Origin: Flagellimonas maritima
Lineage (GTDB): Bacteria; Bacteroidota; Bacteroidia; Flavobacteriales; Flavobacteriaceae
DNA length: 64,000 nt
Reading direction: 5' to 3'
Assembly: GCF_003269425.1 (NCBI RefSeq)
Contig: NZ_CP030104.1
Span: 3,381,001-3,445,000 of the forward strand
Below the pieces are notes generated by a model. The model made no database searches. It saw only the letters and a list, made by a program, of their open reading frames with translations, and was not told the DNA's origin. The position numbers and the translations under genes were made by a program. Of this stretch, positions 1 to 8,323 are shown in pieces. Numbering within the stretch: the first letter of the stretch is position 1; every line of letters begins with the position of its first letter.

Positions 1-74
1 TGTTTTAGTGCATTATTCTACCTATTTTACCGTTCATGTATTATACACGCTAACCCATTACTTAATTATTTTTT

Positions 75-1031
75 ATGGATTTCACCAACCCGTTAGTTTA
101 CGGAGTGCCCGTTTTTATTGCTTTTATCCTATTCGAGCTTACATACAGCAAAGCCCACGGTGATAATCATTTATACAATTGGAAGGATTTGGCCGCGAGC
201 GGTTTTATGGGAGTAGGGTCGGCAATATTGGGTCCTTTGTTTAAGGTAATATTCGCTATAGTGCTTTTTGAAGGAGTTTATGAGTTATGCAATCCTTTGG
301 TAGACGGAGTGCGCCAAAACTTTTTAGGGTATGAATCTTTCGGTTATGCTTGGTATGTATGGATTTTGTGTCAACTGGCAGATGATTTCACGTATTATTG
401 GTTTCATAGGGCGAATCATGAAATCCGACTTTTATGGGCTGCACATATTGTACACCATTCCTCTGATAATTTTAATCTTGGAACGGCGGTACGCAATGGA
501 TGGTTTACAATTTTGTACAAACCACTTTTTTATATGTGGATGACCGCTATTGGTTTCCCACCGGAAATGGTAGTCGTTTGTTTGGGAATTGAAGCTTTAT
601 GGCAGTTTCAATTACATTCGGTTTACGTTCCCAAACTGGGTTTTTTGGAAAAAATTTTTAATACCCATACAATGCACCAAGTGCACCATGCCCAGAATGT
701 TGAGTATTTGGATAAAAATCATGGTGGATTTCTAAATATCTTCGATAAGATTTTTGGAACTTGGAAAGAATTGGACGATGATATAGATGTAAAATATGGA
801 GTAATCCATTCGCCGGAATCCTATAATCCTGTTGTAATACTTACGCATGAGTTCAAGGATATTTGGAACGATATGAAGAAATCGAAAAAACTATCACATA
901 AACTGATGTATGTTTTTGGACCTCCGGGATGGAGCCATGATGGCAGCACCCTAACGGTAAAGCAACAGCAAAAATTACATTACCAACAAAAAAAGCTAAA
1001 TCCAGAATTGGCTTTTCATCGACCTAATTAA
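75..1031 (+). CDS. Sterol desaturase / fatty acid hydroxylase family membrane protein
   Basis: Integral membrane di-iron oxygenase of the fatty acid hydroxylase superfamily, which hydroxylates or desaturates sterol or lipid substrates. The histidine boxes are visible: HRANH (residues 111-115), HIVHH (124-128), H181, and HTMHQVHH (198-205). Hydrophobic segments lie near residues 8-22, 45-68, 90-110 and 145-172. At 318 aa it fits the bacterial sterol desaturase type. It converges with terC, leaving 2 bp between stops. The substrate cannot be told; an alkylglycerol monooxygenase-like activity is an alternative within the same superfamily. The 74 bases upstream hold no feature I can name. Confidence 0.88.
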   Translation: MDFTNPLVYGVPVFIAFILFELTYSKAHGDNHLYNWKDLAASGFMGVGSAILGPLFKVIFAIVLFEGVYELCNPLVDGVRQNFLGYESFGYAWYVWILCQLADDFTYYWFHRANHEIRLLWAAHIVHHSSDNFNLGTAVRNGWFTILYKPLFYMWMTAIGFPPEMVVVCLGIEALWQFQLHSVYVPKLGFLEKIFNTHTMHQVHHAQNVEYLDKNHGGFLNIFDKIFGTWKELDDDIDVKYGVIHSPESYNPVVILTHEFKDIWNDMKKSKKLSHKLMYVFGPPGWSHDGSTLTVKQQQKLHYQQKKLNPELAFHRPN

Positions 1032-1033
1032 AA

Positions 1034-1846
1034 CTATTCCTGACTCACTTCAGTAGCTTTTTTCTTGTTTTTCTTCATTCTCAGGTCAAAGAACTCCACC
1101 ATAATGGAGAAAGCTATCGTAAAATAAAGGTATCCTTTTGGAATAGCCCCGACTTCATTATCAAATACTACAAGATGTGATAAATGAGCTGCTTCTGTAA
1201 TGAGCATAAAGCCTATCAAAATCAAAAAAGATAGTCCCAACACTTGAACGGAAGGATGTCTATTGACGAATTCGCCGACAGGATTTGCAAACACCATCAT
1301 TATAACCACGGATATAACAACGGCGGTTATCATCAATATCAGAGCATCCATAGGATTTGGAGAAATACCATTGGTCATGCCGATGGCTGTTAAAATAGAA
1401 TCGAAGGAAAAAACAATATTGATTACTGTAATCTGAATAATTGCATTTGTTAGGGATGAAGAGCGGGACTTGGTAACCTCACGTTCGTCATGGCCCCTGT
1501 CCTCGATTTTTTCATGGATTTCTTTCGTACTCTTGTACAACAGAAAGAGTCCTCCCAAAAACAAAATAACTGCTTGCCAACTTATCCCACCTGTTACCCA
1601 AGATTCGTCTAAAACCAAAAAGGGCTTTTTCATTTTTGTCAACCACGTTATACCGAACAAAAGAAGTATACGCATGGCCATGGCCAAAATCAATCCAAGA
1701 TTGGTTGCTTTTTTCCTATCTTTTTTTTCGAGTTTTCCAGCTGCAATGGAAATGAAGATGATATTGTCTATTCCAAGGATAATTTCTAAGAACGTTAGCG
1801 TAAGTAATGCCATCCAGGCATCTGGACTTGTAAAAATGTCAAGCAT
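1034..1846 (-). CDS. TerC family integral membrane protein
   Basis: TerC/YkoY family membrane protein, a family linked to tellurium resistance and to manganese export during protein secretion. About seven hydrophobic segments are present. Conserved acidic residues sit inside membrane segments, in LEIILGIDNIIF (E21, D27) and NIVFSFDSIL (D149). The C-terminus is lysine-rich and presumably cytosolic. At 270 aa the length is typical, with no CBS or CorC extension. It starts 2 bp after the stop of the lipoprotein gene upstream, so the two are probably co-transcribed. The ion specificity is inference from the family. Confidence 0.9.
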   Translation of the reverse strand: MLDIFTSPDAWMALLTLTFLEIILGIDNIIFISIAAGKLEKKDRKKATNLGLILAMAMRILLLFGITWLTKMKKPFLVLDESWVTGGISWQAVILFLGGLFLLYKSTKEIHEKIEDRGHDEREVTKSRSSSLTNAIIQITVINIVFSFDSILTAIGMTNGISPNPMDALILMITAVVISVVIMMVFANPVGEFVNRHPSVQVLGLSFLILIGFMLITEAAHLSHLVVFDNEVGAIPKGYLYFTIAFSIMVEFFDLRMKKNKKKATEVSQE

Positions 1847-1848
1847 GG

Positions 1849-2226
1849 TCAGTTTGTTTTAAATGCAGTTCCTTTAAATCTACGTTTGTCGCCAATGGCA
1901 TTGTATTCAAATGTATAAGAAGAATCTGAGGTTGTCAATATTTTAATGTGTATGGACTTTTCCTCTGCCTTACTCTTGGGATTGATATTTTTCAGGACAT
2001 ACTCGCAATCATTTATCCATCTGATGGAAGATGTGTCTTTTTTTCCTTCAAAATAATCAATTTCAATCTCTTCTGTTCTAGAAAAAGTTGTTTGTTTTTT
2101 TTCACCGTCAATAACGCTCGTAAATGAAAACTCTCCCGTTTTAAAATCCTTACAATTACGTTGCGGTGGTGCGCTGCAATTTAGACACAATATAGCTAGC
2201 AATGCAAGGCATAGTTGTTTGATCAT
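1849..2226 (-). CDS. Small putative lipoprotein
   Basis: A protein of about 125 aa with a lipoprotein signal: a short positively charged start (MIKQ), a hydrophobic stretch and the lipobox LCLNC near residue 15. The ATG at 2226 is chosen because it puts the signal peptide at the N-terminus; a 16-codon longer frame exists but adds an unlikely extension. The mature part is polar, rich in beta-prone residues, with no motif I recognise. Similar flavobacterial proteins often carry a misleading topoisomerase IV label; nothing here supports that. It lies 2 bp upstream of terC and close to the XRE regulator gene. Confidence 0.65.
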   Translation of the reverse strand: MIKQLCLALLAILCLNCSAPPQRNCKDFKTGEFSFTSVIDGEKKQTTFSRTEEIEIDYFEGKKDTSSIRWINDCEYVLKNINPKSKAEEKSIHIKILTTSDSSYTFEYNAIGDKRRFKGTAFKTN

Positions 2227-2272
2227 GGTTGCAAAGTAAATGTAAAGAACCGAAATAGTTAAACGGCTCACA

Positions 2273-2665
2273 TTATTTTTTTACCTCAAATGCCTCAAAA
2301 GTTCCGTTTGCATAGAACATCACAATTTTAACGGGCTCTAGAATATTGTCCTTTAGTGGTGAAATTTTTGGAATTTTATTTTTTGAATCGGTATTGGTTG
2401 TCATGGAGGGATTTGGGGTAGGGGAATTTTCCTTTGATTCCTCCTTGGCAGGAAAATGTCCTTTACCGTTCAATAGCCAATAGAGATTTACTGATGGATA
2501 CGTTTGGATAACTTTCATCACAAAATCCAAACTAGGTTTGTTTCTACCACTTAGAATATGGGAAATACTCGAACGCTGAACCCCAATATTATCTGCAAAT
2601 ATAGAAACCGTTAGACCATAATGGTCAATAATTATCTTAATACGTTCTTTAATTTGTTCACTCAC
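2273..2665 (-). CDS. XRE family helix-turn-helix transcriptional regulator
   Basis: A 130-aa DNA-binding regulator. Residues about 5-62 form a Cro/CI-type HTH domain, with the recognition region around VQRSSISHILSGRNKPS, followed by the WLLNGKGHFP motif common in Bacteroidota XRE proteins. The C-terminal half is low-complexity (Ser, Asn, Lys, Pro) and ends in a short basic tail, with no sensor domain I recognise. The start is a GTG at 2665, inside a TTACAnnTGTAA-like palindrome, which suggests autoregulation. It is divergent from the M14 peptidase gene across a 287-bp spacer rich in palindromes. The regulated genes are inferred from position only. Confidence 0.88.
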   Translation of the reverse strand: MSEQIKERIKIIIDHYGLTVSIFADNIGVQRSSISHILSGRNKPSLDFVMKVIQTYPSVNLYWLLNGKGHFPAKEESKENSPTPNPSMTTNTDSKNKIPKISPLKDNILEPVKIVMFYANGTFEAFEVKK

Positions 2666-2933
2666 AATTGTAATTGATTAAAACACTAAAAGTATTGATC
2701 TTAAAAATAGAATTTATGAAAATTGACTTCAGAACAATACTTAAAATACAAATTTATAATTGAAGTAACTGTATTTAAAATACTGTTTTATAGAGATTTA
2801 AAGTATTGATAAAAAATATCCATAAAAATTATTTACATCTGTAAAATTAATATATGATTTATAGTACAAATGTAATTAAATCTATGTACCGATGTGTTAC
2901 AATTGTAACCTAAAGAAAATTTACTTTTGTAAA
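2662..2933. promoter_or_regulatory. Divergent regulatory region with repeated TTACAnnTGTAA palindromes
   Basis: The spacer between the XRE regulator and the M14 peptidase carries several copies of a dyad with a 2-bp centre: GTTACA-AT-TGTAAC (2896-2909, perfect), TTTACA-TC-TGTAAA (2832-2845, perfect), TACA-AA-TGTA (2865-2874), TTTACT-TT-TGTAAA (2920-2933, one mismatch) and TCACA-AT-TGTAA (2662-2673, one mismatch, over the regulator's start codon). A second motif, AAGTATTG, occurs at 2689-2696 and 2801-2808 and inverted at 2735-2742, and GTATTTAAAATAC (2771-2783) is another palindrome. The 2920-2933 copy covers the TACTTTTG -7 element of the peptidase promoter. Operator function is inference. 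Confidence 0.6.
2903..2929 (+). promoter_or_regulatory. Promoter of the M14 peptidase gene
   Basis: TTG at 2903-2905 and TACTTTTG at 2922-2929 match the Bacteroidota TTG / TAnnTTTG promoter pattern with a 16-bp spacer. The ATG follows 23 nt after the -7 element. Both elements lie inside palindromes (2896-2909 and 2920-2933), so a repressor bound there would block the promoter. Confidence 0.55.
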
Positions 2934-2952
2934 AACATCTTCTAGTCTTAAA

Positions 2953-4062
2953 ATGATAGCGCACTTATTACACAAAGAAAAATCAGTTAAAGGCCGATAT
3001 GTAAATCTCGACAAACTTCAAAAAGAATGGATGGATGGATTGGATATGTCGCTTATCAAATATGAAGGGCGTTCTGTGCTTGGTGAAAACATATTCTCGG
3101 TCCAACTTGGTTTTGGGAAAAGGCGTGTATTGATTTGGTCCCAAATGCACGGGAATGAATCCACAACGACAAAAGCAGTACTGGACGCAATAAACTTTTT
3201 GAAGAGTGATGAAATTTTGGCAAAATCAATCTTGACCAATTGTACATTATTGATAATACCAATCCTTAATCCCGATGGCGCAAAAGCATATACAAGGAAT
3301 AATGCAAATAACGTGGATTTAAACAGGGATGCAAAACTGCGATCACAGCCTGAAAGCAAAATATTAAACAAGCTTTTTAGCGATTTTAAACCTGACTTTT
3401 GCTTTAACCTCCATGATCAACGAACGCTTTTTTCTGTCGGCAACACAAATAAATCCGCAACGGTATCCTTTTTGTCACCTTCCACCAATTTAGAACGCAG
3501 TGTTGATAAGACAAGATCTATAGCAATGAAAATAATTGTTGCGATGAACGAATTACTACAGAAAAAGATTCCAGGGCAGGTGGGAAGGTATGATGACGGC
3601 TTCAACGATAATTGTGTTGGGGATTTTTTTCAGATGCAGGGGGTGCCCACCATACTTATTGAAGCTGGACATTTTCCAGAAGATTACCAAAGAGAAAAAA
3701 CACGGGAACTTATTTTCTTGACTATTATAGACGCTTTGAAGATTATTGCCACCGACAGTATCGACAATTTCAAGACAGCGGATTATTTCCAAATTCCAGA
3801 AAACAAAAAACAATTTTTTGATATCTTAATAGCAAATCCCAAGGTAATCAACCAAAATTTAATGGAAAAAGATAGAATTGGCATAAGATTTAAAGAAGTT
3901 TTGAATAACAACACCATTGTTTTTCAACCAGAACTAACCTCAGTAGGTCATTTAGAAGGTTTCTTTGGTCATCAGACATTTGATTGTACGCTAACGGAAG
4001 ATTATCAAAGGTTAACCAAACGTCCGGATATCTTAAATTTAATCCTTTCTGCGAAGGATTAG
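2953..4062 (+). CDS. M14 family zinc carboxypeptidase-like protein (cytosolic)
   Basis: Zinc-dependent peptidase of the M14 carboxypeptidase family. Visible catalytic features are the zinc motif HGNE (H66, E69), VDLNRD (121-126, substrate carboxylate arginine), FNLHDQ with the third zinc ligand H154, and the ILIEAG segment likely holding the catalytic glutamate. It has no signal peptide, so it should act in the cytosol on small peptides. A larger exported paralog lies at 59042-60508 and shares the same motifs. It is divergent from an XRE regulator and is probably under its control. Peptide or peptidoglycan-peptide trimming is plausible but the substrate is unknown. Confidence 0.82.
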   Translation: MIAHLLHKEKSVKGRYVNLDKLQKEWMDGLDMSLIKYEGRSVLGENIFSVQLGFGKRRVLIWSQMHGNESTTTKAVLDAINFLKSDEILAKSILTNCTLLIIPILNPDGAKAYTRNNANNVDLNRDAKLRSQPESKILNKLFSDFKPDFCFNLHDQRTLFSVGNTNKSATVSFLSPSTNLERSVDKTRSIAMKIIVAMNELLQKKIPGQVGRYDDGFNDNCVGDFFQMQGVPTILIEAGHFPEDYQREKTRELIFLTIIDALKIIATDSIDNFKTADYFQIPENKKQFFDILIANPKVINQNLMEKDRIGIRFKEVLNNNTIVFQPELTSVGHLEGFFGHQTFDCTLTEDYQRLTKRPDILNLILSAKD

Positions 4063-4137
4063 ATGGACAATTAGATTAAATTCTTACATTTTATTTAAAA
4101 AAAATGCGTTTTTTTTAAATATTTTTTCTTAATTAAC

Positions 4138-4145
4138 TAATTTTG
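4138..4145 (+). promoter_or_regulatory. Promoter -7 element (TAnnTTTG) of the Lrp regulator gene
   Basis: TAATTTTG, 17 nt upstream of the ATG, in an AT-rich spacer. No clear TTG -33 element is present at the usual distance, so this is a partial match. Confidence 0.4.
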
Positions 4146-4162
4146 ATGAAAATAATAACGCA

Positions 4163-4642
4163 ATGAGTAAAGTAAAACTTGACGAAATAGATCACCAAAT
4201 ATTGGATATGTTGATTGACAATACCCGAACTCCATTCACGGATATTGCCAAAAAACTATTGATTTCCGCTGGAACTGTCCATGTTAGGGTAAAGAAAATG
4301 GAAGAATCGGGAATCATAAAAGGTTCTTCACTAACCTTGGACTATGTTAAACTGGGATATTCTTTCATAGCGTATGTTGGTATTTTTCTTGAAAAGACCC
4401 ACCAAACTAAGTTTGTTTTAGAGCGTTTAAATCAAATTCCTTACGTTACCGTTGCACATATTACAACAGGAAAGTTCAATATCTTCTGTAAAATCAGGGC
4501 CAAGGACACTACACATGCCAAAAATATAATCTTCAAAATAGATGATATAGATGGTATTAGCAGAACGGAAACCATGATTTCATTGGAAGAAAGCATCAAC
4601 GACAAAAAACGTTTAATGCATACAATTTTTAATGAACTTTAA
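4163..4642 (+). CDS. Lrp/AsnC family transcriptional regulator
   Basis: A 159-aa feast/famine regulator. Residues 5-50 form the AsnC-type winged HTH (LDEIDHQILDMLIDNTR, then the ISAGTVHVRVKKMEESG recognition helix region). Residues about 65-150 form the RAM/AsnC ligand-binding domain (VTTGKFNIF-like strand at ITTGKFNIFCKI). Length and architecture are typical. Such proteins sense amino acids and act as dimers or octamers. It is followed 11 bp later by a DinB-fold gene, possibly co-transcribed. The effector and targets are not evident. Confidence 0.92.
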   Translation: MSKVKLDEIDHQILDMLIDNTRTPFTDIAKKLLISAGTVHVRVKKMEESGIIKGSSLTLDYVKLGYSFIAYVGIFLEKTHQTKFVLERLNQIPYVTVAHITTGKFNIFCKIRAKDTTHAKNIIFKIDDIDGISRTETMISLEESINDKKRLMHTIFNEL

Positions 4643-4653
4643 GCATTTTTCTT

Positions 4654-5169
4654 TTGCTACGGTCAGATTTATCAACCTCTGAATACAATTCGTATTATCA
4701 TAATTATATTCTTGCTTTGCCAGATGTAGCCCTTATGGATGAGCTAAAAGATGGTAAAGAGCAACTTTTATCTTTTGTTGGGACAATTCCAAATGAACGA
4801 TTAAATTATGCTTATGCTGTTGGGAAATGGACTGTTGCCCAAGTATTGATGCATATTGTAGATGCGGAAAGAATATTTCAATATAGAGCATTACGTTTTG
4901 CAAGGAACGACAAAACTCCATTGGTAGGATTTGAACAGGACAATTTTGTTTTGGAATCTACGGCAGATATACGAACGAAAAAAGAAATACTAAATGAGTA
5001 CCGTACAGTTCGCGAAGCCACTATTTCGCTATTTGCCTCCTTTGATGACATTGTATTAAAGCGAATGGGAACAGCCAGTGGTTCTGGAATGAGTGTAAGG
5101 GCAATGGGGTTTATTATATGTGGCCACCAGACCCATCATCTAAAGATAATCGGCGAACGCTATTTATAA
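4654..5169 (+). CDS. DinB family protein
   Basis: A 171-aa four-helix DinB/YfiT-like protein, a metal-binding fold used by bacillithiol or mycothiol-type transferases and by uncharacterised proteins. Histidines consistent with the metal triad appear in VLMHIVDAE and in the C-terminal GHQTHHLKII. The start is TTG at 4654, because no in-frame ATG occurs before residue 28 and the N-terminal segment (LSTSEYNSYYHNYI) is typical of flavobacterial members. It closely follows the Lrp regulator. Function is unknown; thiol transfer is a family-level possibility only. Confidence 0.82.
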   Translation: MLRSDLSTSEYNSYYHNYILALPDVALMDELKDGKEQLLSFVGTIPNERLNYAYAVGKWTVAQVLMHIVDAERIFQYRALRFARNDKTPLVGFEQDNFVLESTADIRTKKEILNEYRTVREATISLFASFDDIVLKRMGTASGSGMSVRAMGFIICGHQTHHLKIIGERYL

Positions 5170-5187
5170 ATTTTAACAAGTAATTTT

Positions 5188-5520
5188 TTAGTATAGGCCT
5201 TCTATTTCAATATCAGAATCCGTCTCAAACTCACGATTAACGGGTAAATCACTTTTCAAATCATCTTTAACACCATCGCTCTTTTCCAGTTCCTTTTCAA
5301 TGATCTCTTCAAAATTTGATATAAAATTTGAAAGGCTTTTACTTATTTTGACCAAATAAATGGTGTCGTTGGTTTTTACTTCAACAGCCTCAATGATTTC
5401 ACCACTTGGTTTCTTCAGTGTCATGATATCTTCATCACCATAGCCATGGGGATAGGAATCTATTAGAATCGCTGCGACCTTATGGTCCAATTTTTTGTAA
5501 TCGATTAGTATACGTTTCAT
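5188..5520 (-). CDS. Conserved hypothetical acidic protein
   Basis: A 110-aa cytosolic protein with no signal peptide or membrane segment. The first 70 residues (ILIDYKKLDHKVAAILID, then YLVKISKSL) look folded and mixed alpha/beta; the last 35 are strongly acidic and probably disordered. I recognise no domain. Together with aroB upstream on the same strand (93 bp away) it may form a transcription unit. It is likely real because of its clean start and amino acid composition and because the surrounding strand is otherwise empty. Confidence 0.6.
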   Translation of the reverse strand: MKRILIDYKKLDHKVAAILIDSYPHGYGDEDIMTLKKPSGEIIEAVEVKTNDTIYLVKISKSLSNFISNFEEIIEKELEKSDGVKDDLKSDLPVNREFETDSDIEIEGLY

Positions 5521-5613
5521 AATAAAGGATATTTTAATTACTATCCTAAACTATAAATTTTTTATACTGGTCGGAGACAAAGAGTTGTAAATGGTAATTA
5601 TTTGTACTTGAAC

Positions 5614-6672
5614 CTATTGTTCTTTGTAGTATGCAAAAGCTTTATGAAGGAGATTGTCCGGAACTTTCACATCGGTAACAGCTTTTCCAATCGTCTGGAG
5701 CAACACAAAGTTGACATCGCCATGCGAATTCTTTTTGTCATATTTCAAAAGCTCAATAATGCTGACTATATCTTCTTCATCCAAGATAACACGGTTAAAA
5801 TGTTTTAAAAAAACCTCTTTTATTTCTTGTAAGGATAATTTGGACAACCCTTTTAATTCATGGGAAAGATATCCTTCTAATATCATTCCTATGGCTATGG
5901 CCTCTCCATGCAGTAAAGTTATCTTATTGGGGTTGTCCAGAAAATAGGATTCTATGGCATGCCCCAGTGTATGGCCAAAATTCAGGATTTTTCTTATTCC
6001 TTGCTCGGTCGGGTCCTGTAATACTACTTCGTTTTTTATGGAAATGGATTTTTTGATGCATTTTGAATCGGTAAAATTCTTTTCATCTTTCAGGGCCGTC
6101 CAATATTCTTCATCTTTGATAAGCCCATGCTTCAACATTTCTGCATATCCGCTCTTTACCTGTCTAATTTCAAGTGTTTGTAAAAATTCTGGAAAAATTA
6201 GTACCATCTGCGGTTGGTTGATGACCCCTATCTGATTTTTAAGTGCCCCTAGATCAACGCCTGTTTTACCACCAATGGATGCATCTACCATTGAGAGTAG
6301 GGTAGTGGGGACATTTATAAAATCTATGCCCCTTTTAAACGTAGAGGCTACAAAGCCCCCCAAATCGGTCAAGACACCACCTCCCAAATTTATCAAGAGG
6401 CTTTTTCTGTCCCCATCGTTTTTGGATAACTGTTCCCAGAGTTCCGTGCAGGTAGCAATATTTTTATGTATTTCACCAGATGGGATTTCCAAAACACAGC
6501 CTACTTCACTATCCATCTTTTTCAGGAAGACAGGATAACAATATTTTTTTGTGTTTTCATCTACTAAAACAAAAACTTGGGAATAATCATTTTTCGCAAT
6601 ATGCTGTTTAAGAGCAGCTTCCGCCAGTTCTTTGAGATGTACTTCGTACGAATGGGATTTAATGGATTCCAT
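5614..6672 (-). CDS. aroB: 3-dehydroquinate synthase
   Basis: Second step of the shikimate pathway: conversion of DAHP to 3-dehydroquinate, NAD- and metal-dependent, cytosolic. The family signature is clear: NLGGGVLTDLGGFVAST, NVPTTLLSMVDASIGGKTG, the metal ligand region around SGYAEMLKHGLI, and NFGHTLGHAIE. At about 352 aa it is full length. The ATG at 6672 is preferred; a TTG two codons upstream is possible. It is divergent from the proline dehydrogenase gene. No other aro genes are nearby. Confidence 0.96.
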   Translation of the reverse strand: MESIKSHSYEVHLKELAEAALKQHIAKNDYSQVFVLVDENTKKYCYPVFLKKMDSEVGCVLEIPSGEIHKNIATCTELWEQLSKNDGDRKSLLINLGGGVLTDLGGFVASTFKRGIDFINVPTTLLSMVDASIGGKTGVDLGALKNQIGVINQPQMVLIFPEFLQTLEIRQVKSGYAEMLKHGLIKDEEYWTALKDEKNFTDSKCIKKSISIKNEVVLQDPTEQGIRKILNFGHTLGHAIESYFLDNPNKITLLHGEAIAIGMILEGYLSHELKGLSKLSLQEIKEVFLKHFNRVILDEEDIVSIIELLKYDKKNSHGDVNFVLLQTIGKAVTDVKVPDNLLHKAFAYYKEQ

Positions 6673-6714
6673 AATCAAATATACAATGATAAATAAAGAC
6701 TATTTTCATTGATA

Positions 6715-6741
6715 TTGTTCTAAAATCACTACTTATATTTG
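6715..6741 (+). promoter_or_regulatory. Promoter of the proline dehydrogenase gene
   Basis: TTG at 6715-6717 and TATATTTG at 6734-6741, 16 bp apart, fit the Bacteroidota pattern; the ATG is 22 nt downstream of the -7 element. This is the same spacing as seen upstream of the M14 peptidase and of the his leader. Confidence 0.5.
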
Positions 6742-6763
6742 AATCTTTAATGAATTAAAAAAA

Positions 6764-7933
6764 ATGCTTCCTGATTTTGAGAATACCGCAATTGCCTTTG
6801 AGCTAAAAACAGATTCGCAGCTAGAAAGGGCTTATTTTCTTTTTAAAATGATTGCCAATGAGCCTTTGGTGAGAATAGGCACGGCGGTTACCAATTTTGC
6901 CATAAAGGCGCATTTACCAGTGGAAGGTCTTATAAGGGCCACTGTTTTTGACCATTTTTGCGGAGGGGTTAACGAAGAGGATTGTATGTCCATAATCGAT
7001 ACCTTGTACAAAAAAGGCGTATGCTCCATTCTGGACTATTCGGTGGAAGGCAAGAAAATTGAAAACCAGTTCGATTTTACCTTGGGAAAGGTTTTGGAAG
7101 TACTTGATTTTGTAAAGAAAAAGGAGGCAATCCCCTTTGCTGTTTTTAAGCCCACGGGGTTTGGACGTTTTGGTCTATACGAAAAGGTCAGTTTGGGCGA
7201 GGATTTAAATGAAGATGAATCTGCAGAATGGAACAGGATTGTAAATAGATATGACCAAGTCTGCAAAAAAGCCCATGATTTGGATGTGGCATTATTGATA
7301 GATGCTGAAGAAAGCTGGATGCAAGATGCCGCAGATGCCATTGCCACGCAAATGATGAATAAATACAACCAAGAAAAAGTTGTTGTTTTCAATACGATAC
7401 AGATGTACCGTTGGGATAGAATGGATTATCTCAAAACCTTGCACGAAACTGCTGTAAAGCAAAATTTTAAAATCGGTCTAAAGGTGGTACGAGGTGCATA
7501 TATGGAAAAGGAAAACGAAAGAGCTGAAGAATACAATTATCAGAGCCCCATCTGTAACTCCAAAAATGCAACTGATGAAAATTTTAATGCGGCAATTTCC
7601 TATATGATGATGCATCTGGATAGGATTTCCATTTTTGCAGGAACCCATAATGAAGAAAGCTGTTTAAAACTTATCTCGCAAATGAGCGATGCATCCATTA
7701 AAACTTCTGATAATGGTATCTGGTTTGGACAACTTTATGGAATGAGTGATCACATTACATTCAATCTTACCGCAGCGGGCTACAATGCAGCAAAATATAT
7801 TCCTTACGGCCCGGTAAAAGATGTAATGCCCTATTTGATCAGGAGAGCCGAGGAAAACACCTCTGTTGCAGGACAAACGACTCGTGAACTGGACTTGATA
7901 AAAAAAGAAAGAAAGCGGAGAGAGGAGAAATAA
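6764..7933 (+). CDS. Proline dehydrogenase (standalone)
   Basis: FAD-dependent oxidation of proline to pyrroline-5-carboxylate, the first step of proline catabolism. The TIM-barrel PRODH domain spans nearly the whole protein: the FKPTGFGRFGLYEKVS region, DAEESWMQ, the KVVRGAYMEKE motif, the AGTHNEES segment, and the C-terminal PYLIRRAEENTS with the substrate-binding arginine pair. It is the short monofunctional form (389 aa), without the aldehyde dehydrogenase half of PutA, and no P5C dehydrogenase gene is adjacent. It is probably peripheral to the inner membrane, delivering electrons to quinone. Confidence 0.95.
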   Translation: MLPDFENTAIAFELKTDSQLERAYFLFKMIANEPLVRIGTAVTNFAIKAHLPVEGLIRATVFDHFCGGVNEEDCMSIIDTLYKKGVCSILDYSVEGKKIENQFDFTLGKVLEVLDFVKKKEAIPFAVFKPTGFGRFGLYEKVSLGEDLNEDESAEWNRIVNRYDQVCKKAHDLDVALLIDAEESWMQDAADAIATQMMNKYNQEKVVVFNTIQMYRWDRMDYLKTLHETAVKQNFKIGLKVVRGAYMEKENERAEEYNYQSPICNSKNATDENFNAAISYMMMHLDRISIFAGTHNEESCLKLISQMSDASIKTSDNGIWFGQLYGMSDHITFNLTAAGYNAAKYIPYGPVKDVMPYLIRRAEENTSVAGQTTRELDLIKKERKRREEK

Positions 7934-7942
7934 AGTAAATGG

Positions 7943-8317
7943 TTAATCCTTACGTTTGATTTTTTCGATGATTACTTTATCATTACAGTTCTTGGCGGTT
8001 AAAACCCAATCCCTACCATCAATTTCTGATTCAATCAAATACGTCTTACAGGGCTTGGTCTTCGTATCGCTATTGCCAAAATCTATATTTCCATCCCTTA
8101 AAAATGATTTGATCAAAAGTGAGTCCTTGCTAGTTTTTCCAACGTTATCAGAAAATACCAATGGCTTGGAACGCATATCCTTTAATACCCTACAATTGGG
8201 AAAGTAACAAAAGTCAATACCGTTCTCCCCTGATTTTTTCTTTAGAAAAAATACAAGAAATACAATTCCAATGGATAGCCCTACCAGGTACCATCCCAAA
8301 CGCTTTAAAAATGCCAT
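7943..8317 (-). CDS. Membrane-anchored DUF4258-like protein
   Basis: A 124-aa protein with one N-terminal membrane anchor (residues about 8-26, LGWYLVGLSIGIVFLVFFL). The soluble part contains conserved cysteines in FCYFPNCRVLKDMRS and a basic C-terminal strand region. I assign it tentatively to the DUF4258-type proteins found next to alanine dehydrogenase in flavobacteria; this rests on memory of the family, not on a search. It starts 6 bp after the ald stop and is probably in the ald operon. Function is unknown. Confidence 0.6.
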   Translation of the reverse strand: MAFLKRLGWYLVGLSIGIVFLVFFLKKKSGENGIDFCYFPNCRVLKDMRSKPLVFSDNVGKTSKDSLLIKSFLRDGNIDFGNSDTKTKPCKTYLIESEIDGRDWVLTAKNCNDKVIIEKIKRKD

Positions 8318-8323
8318 GCCTGT

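Noticed and set aside
1849..2226. Topoisomerase IV label sometimes given to this type of protein
   Set aside because: It is a small lipoprotein with no topoisomerase motif.
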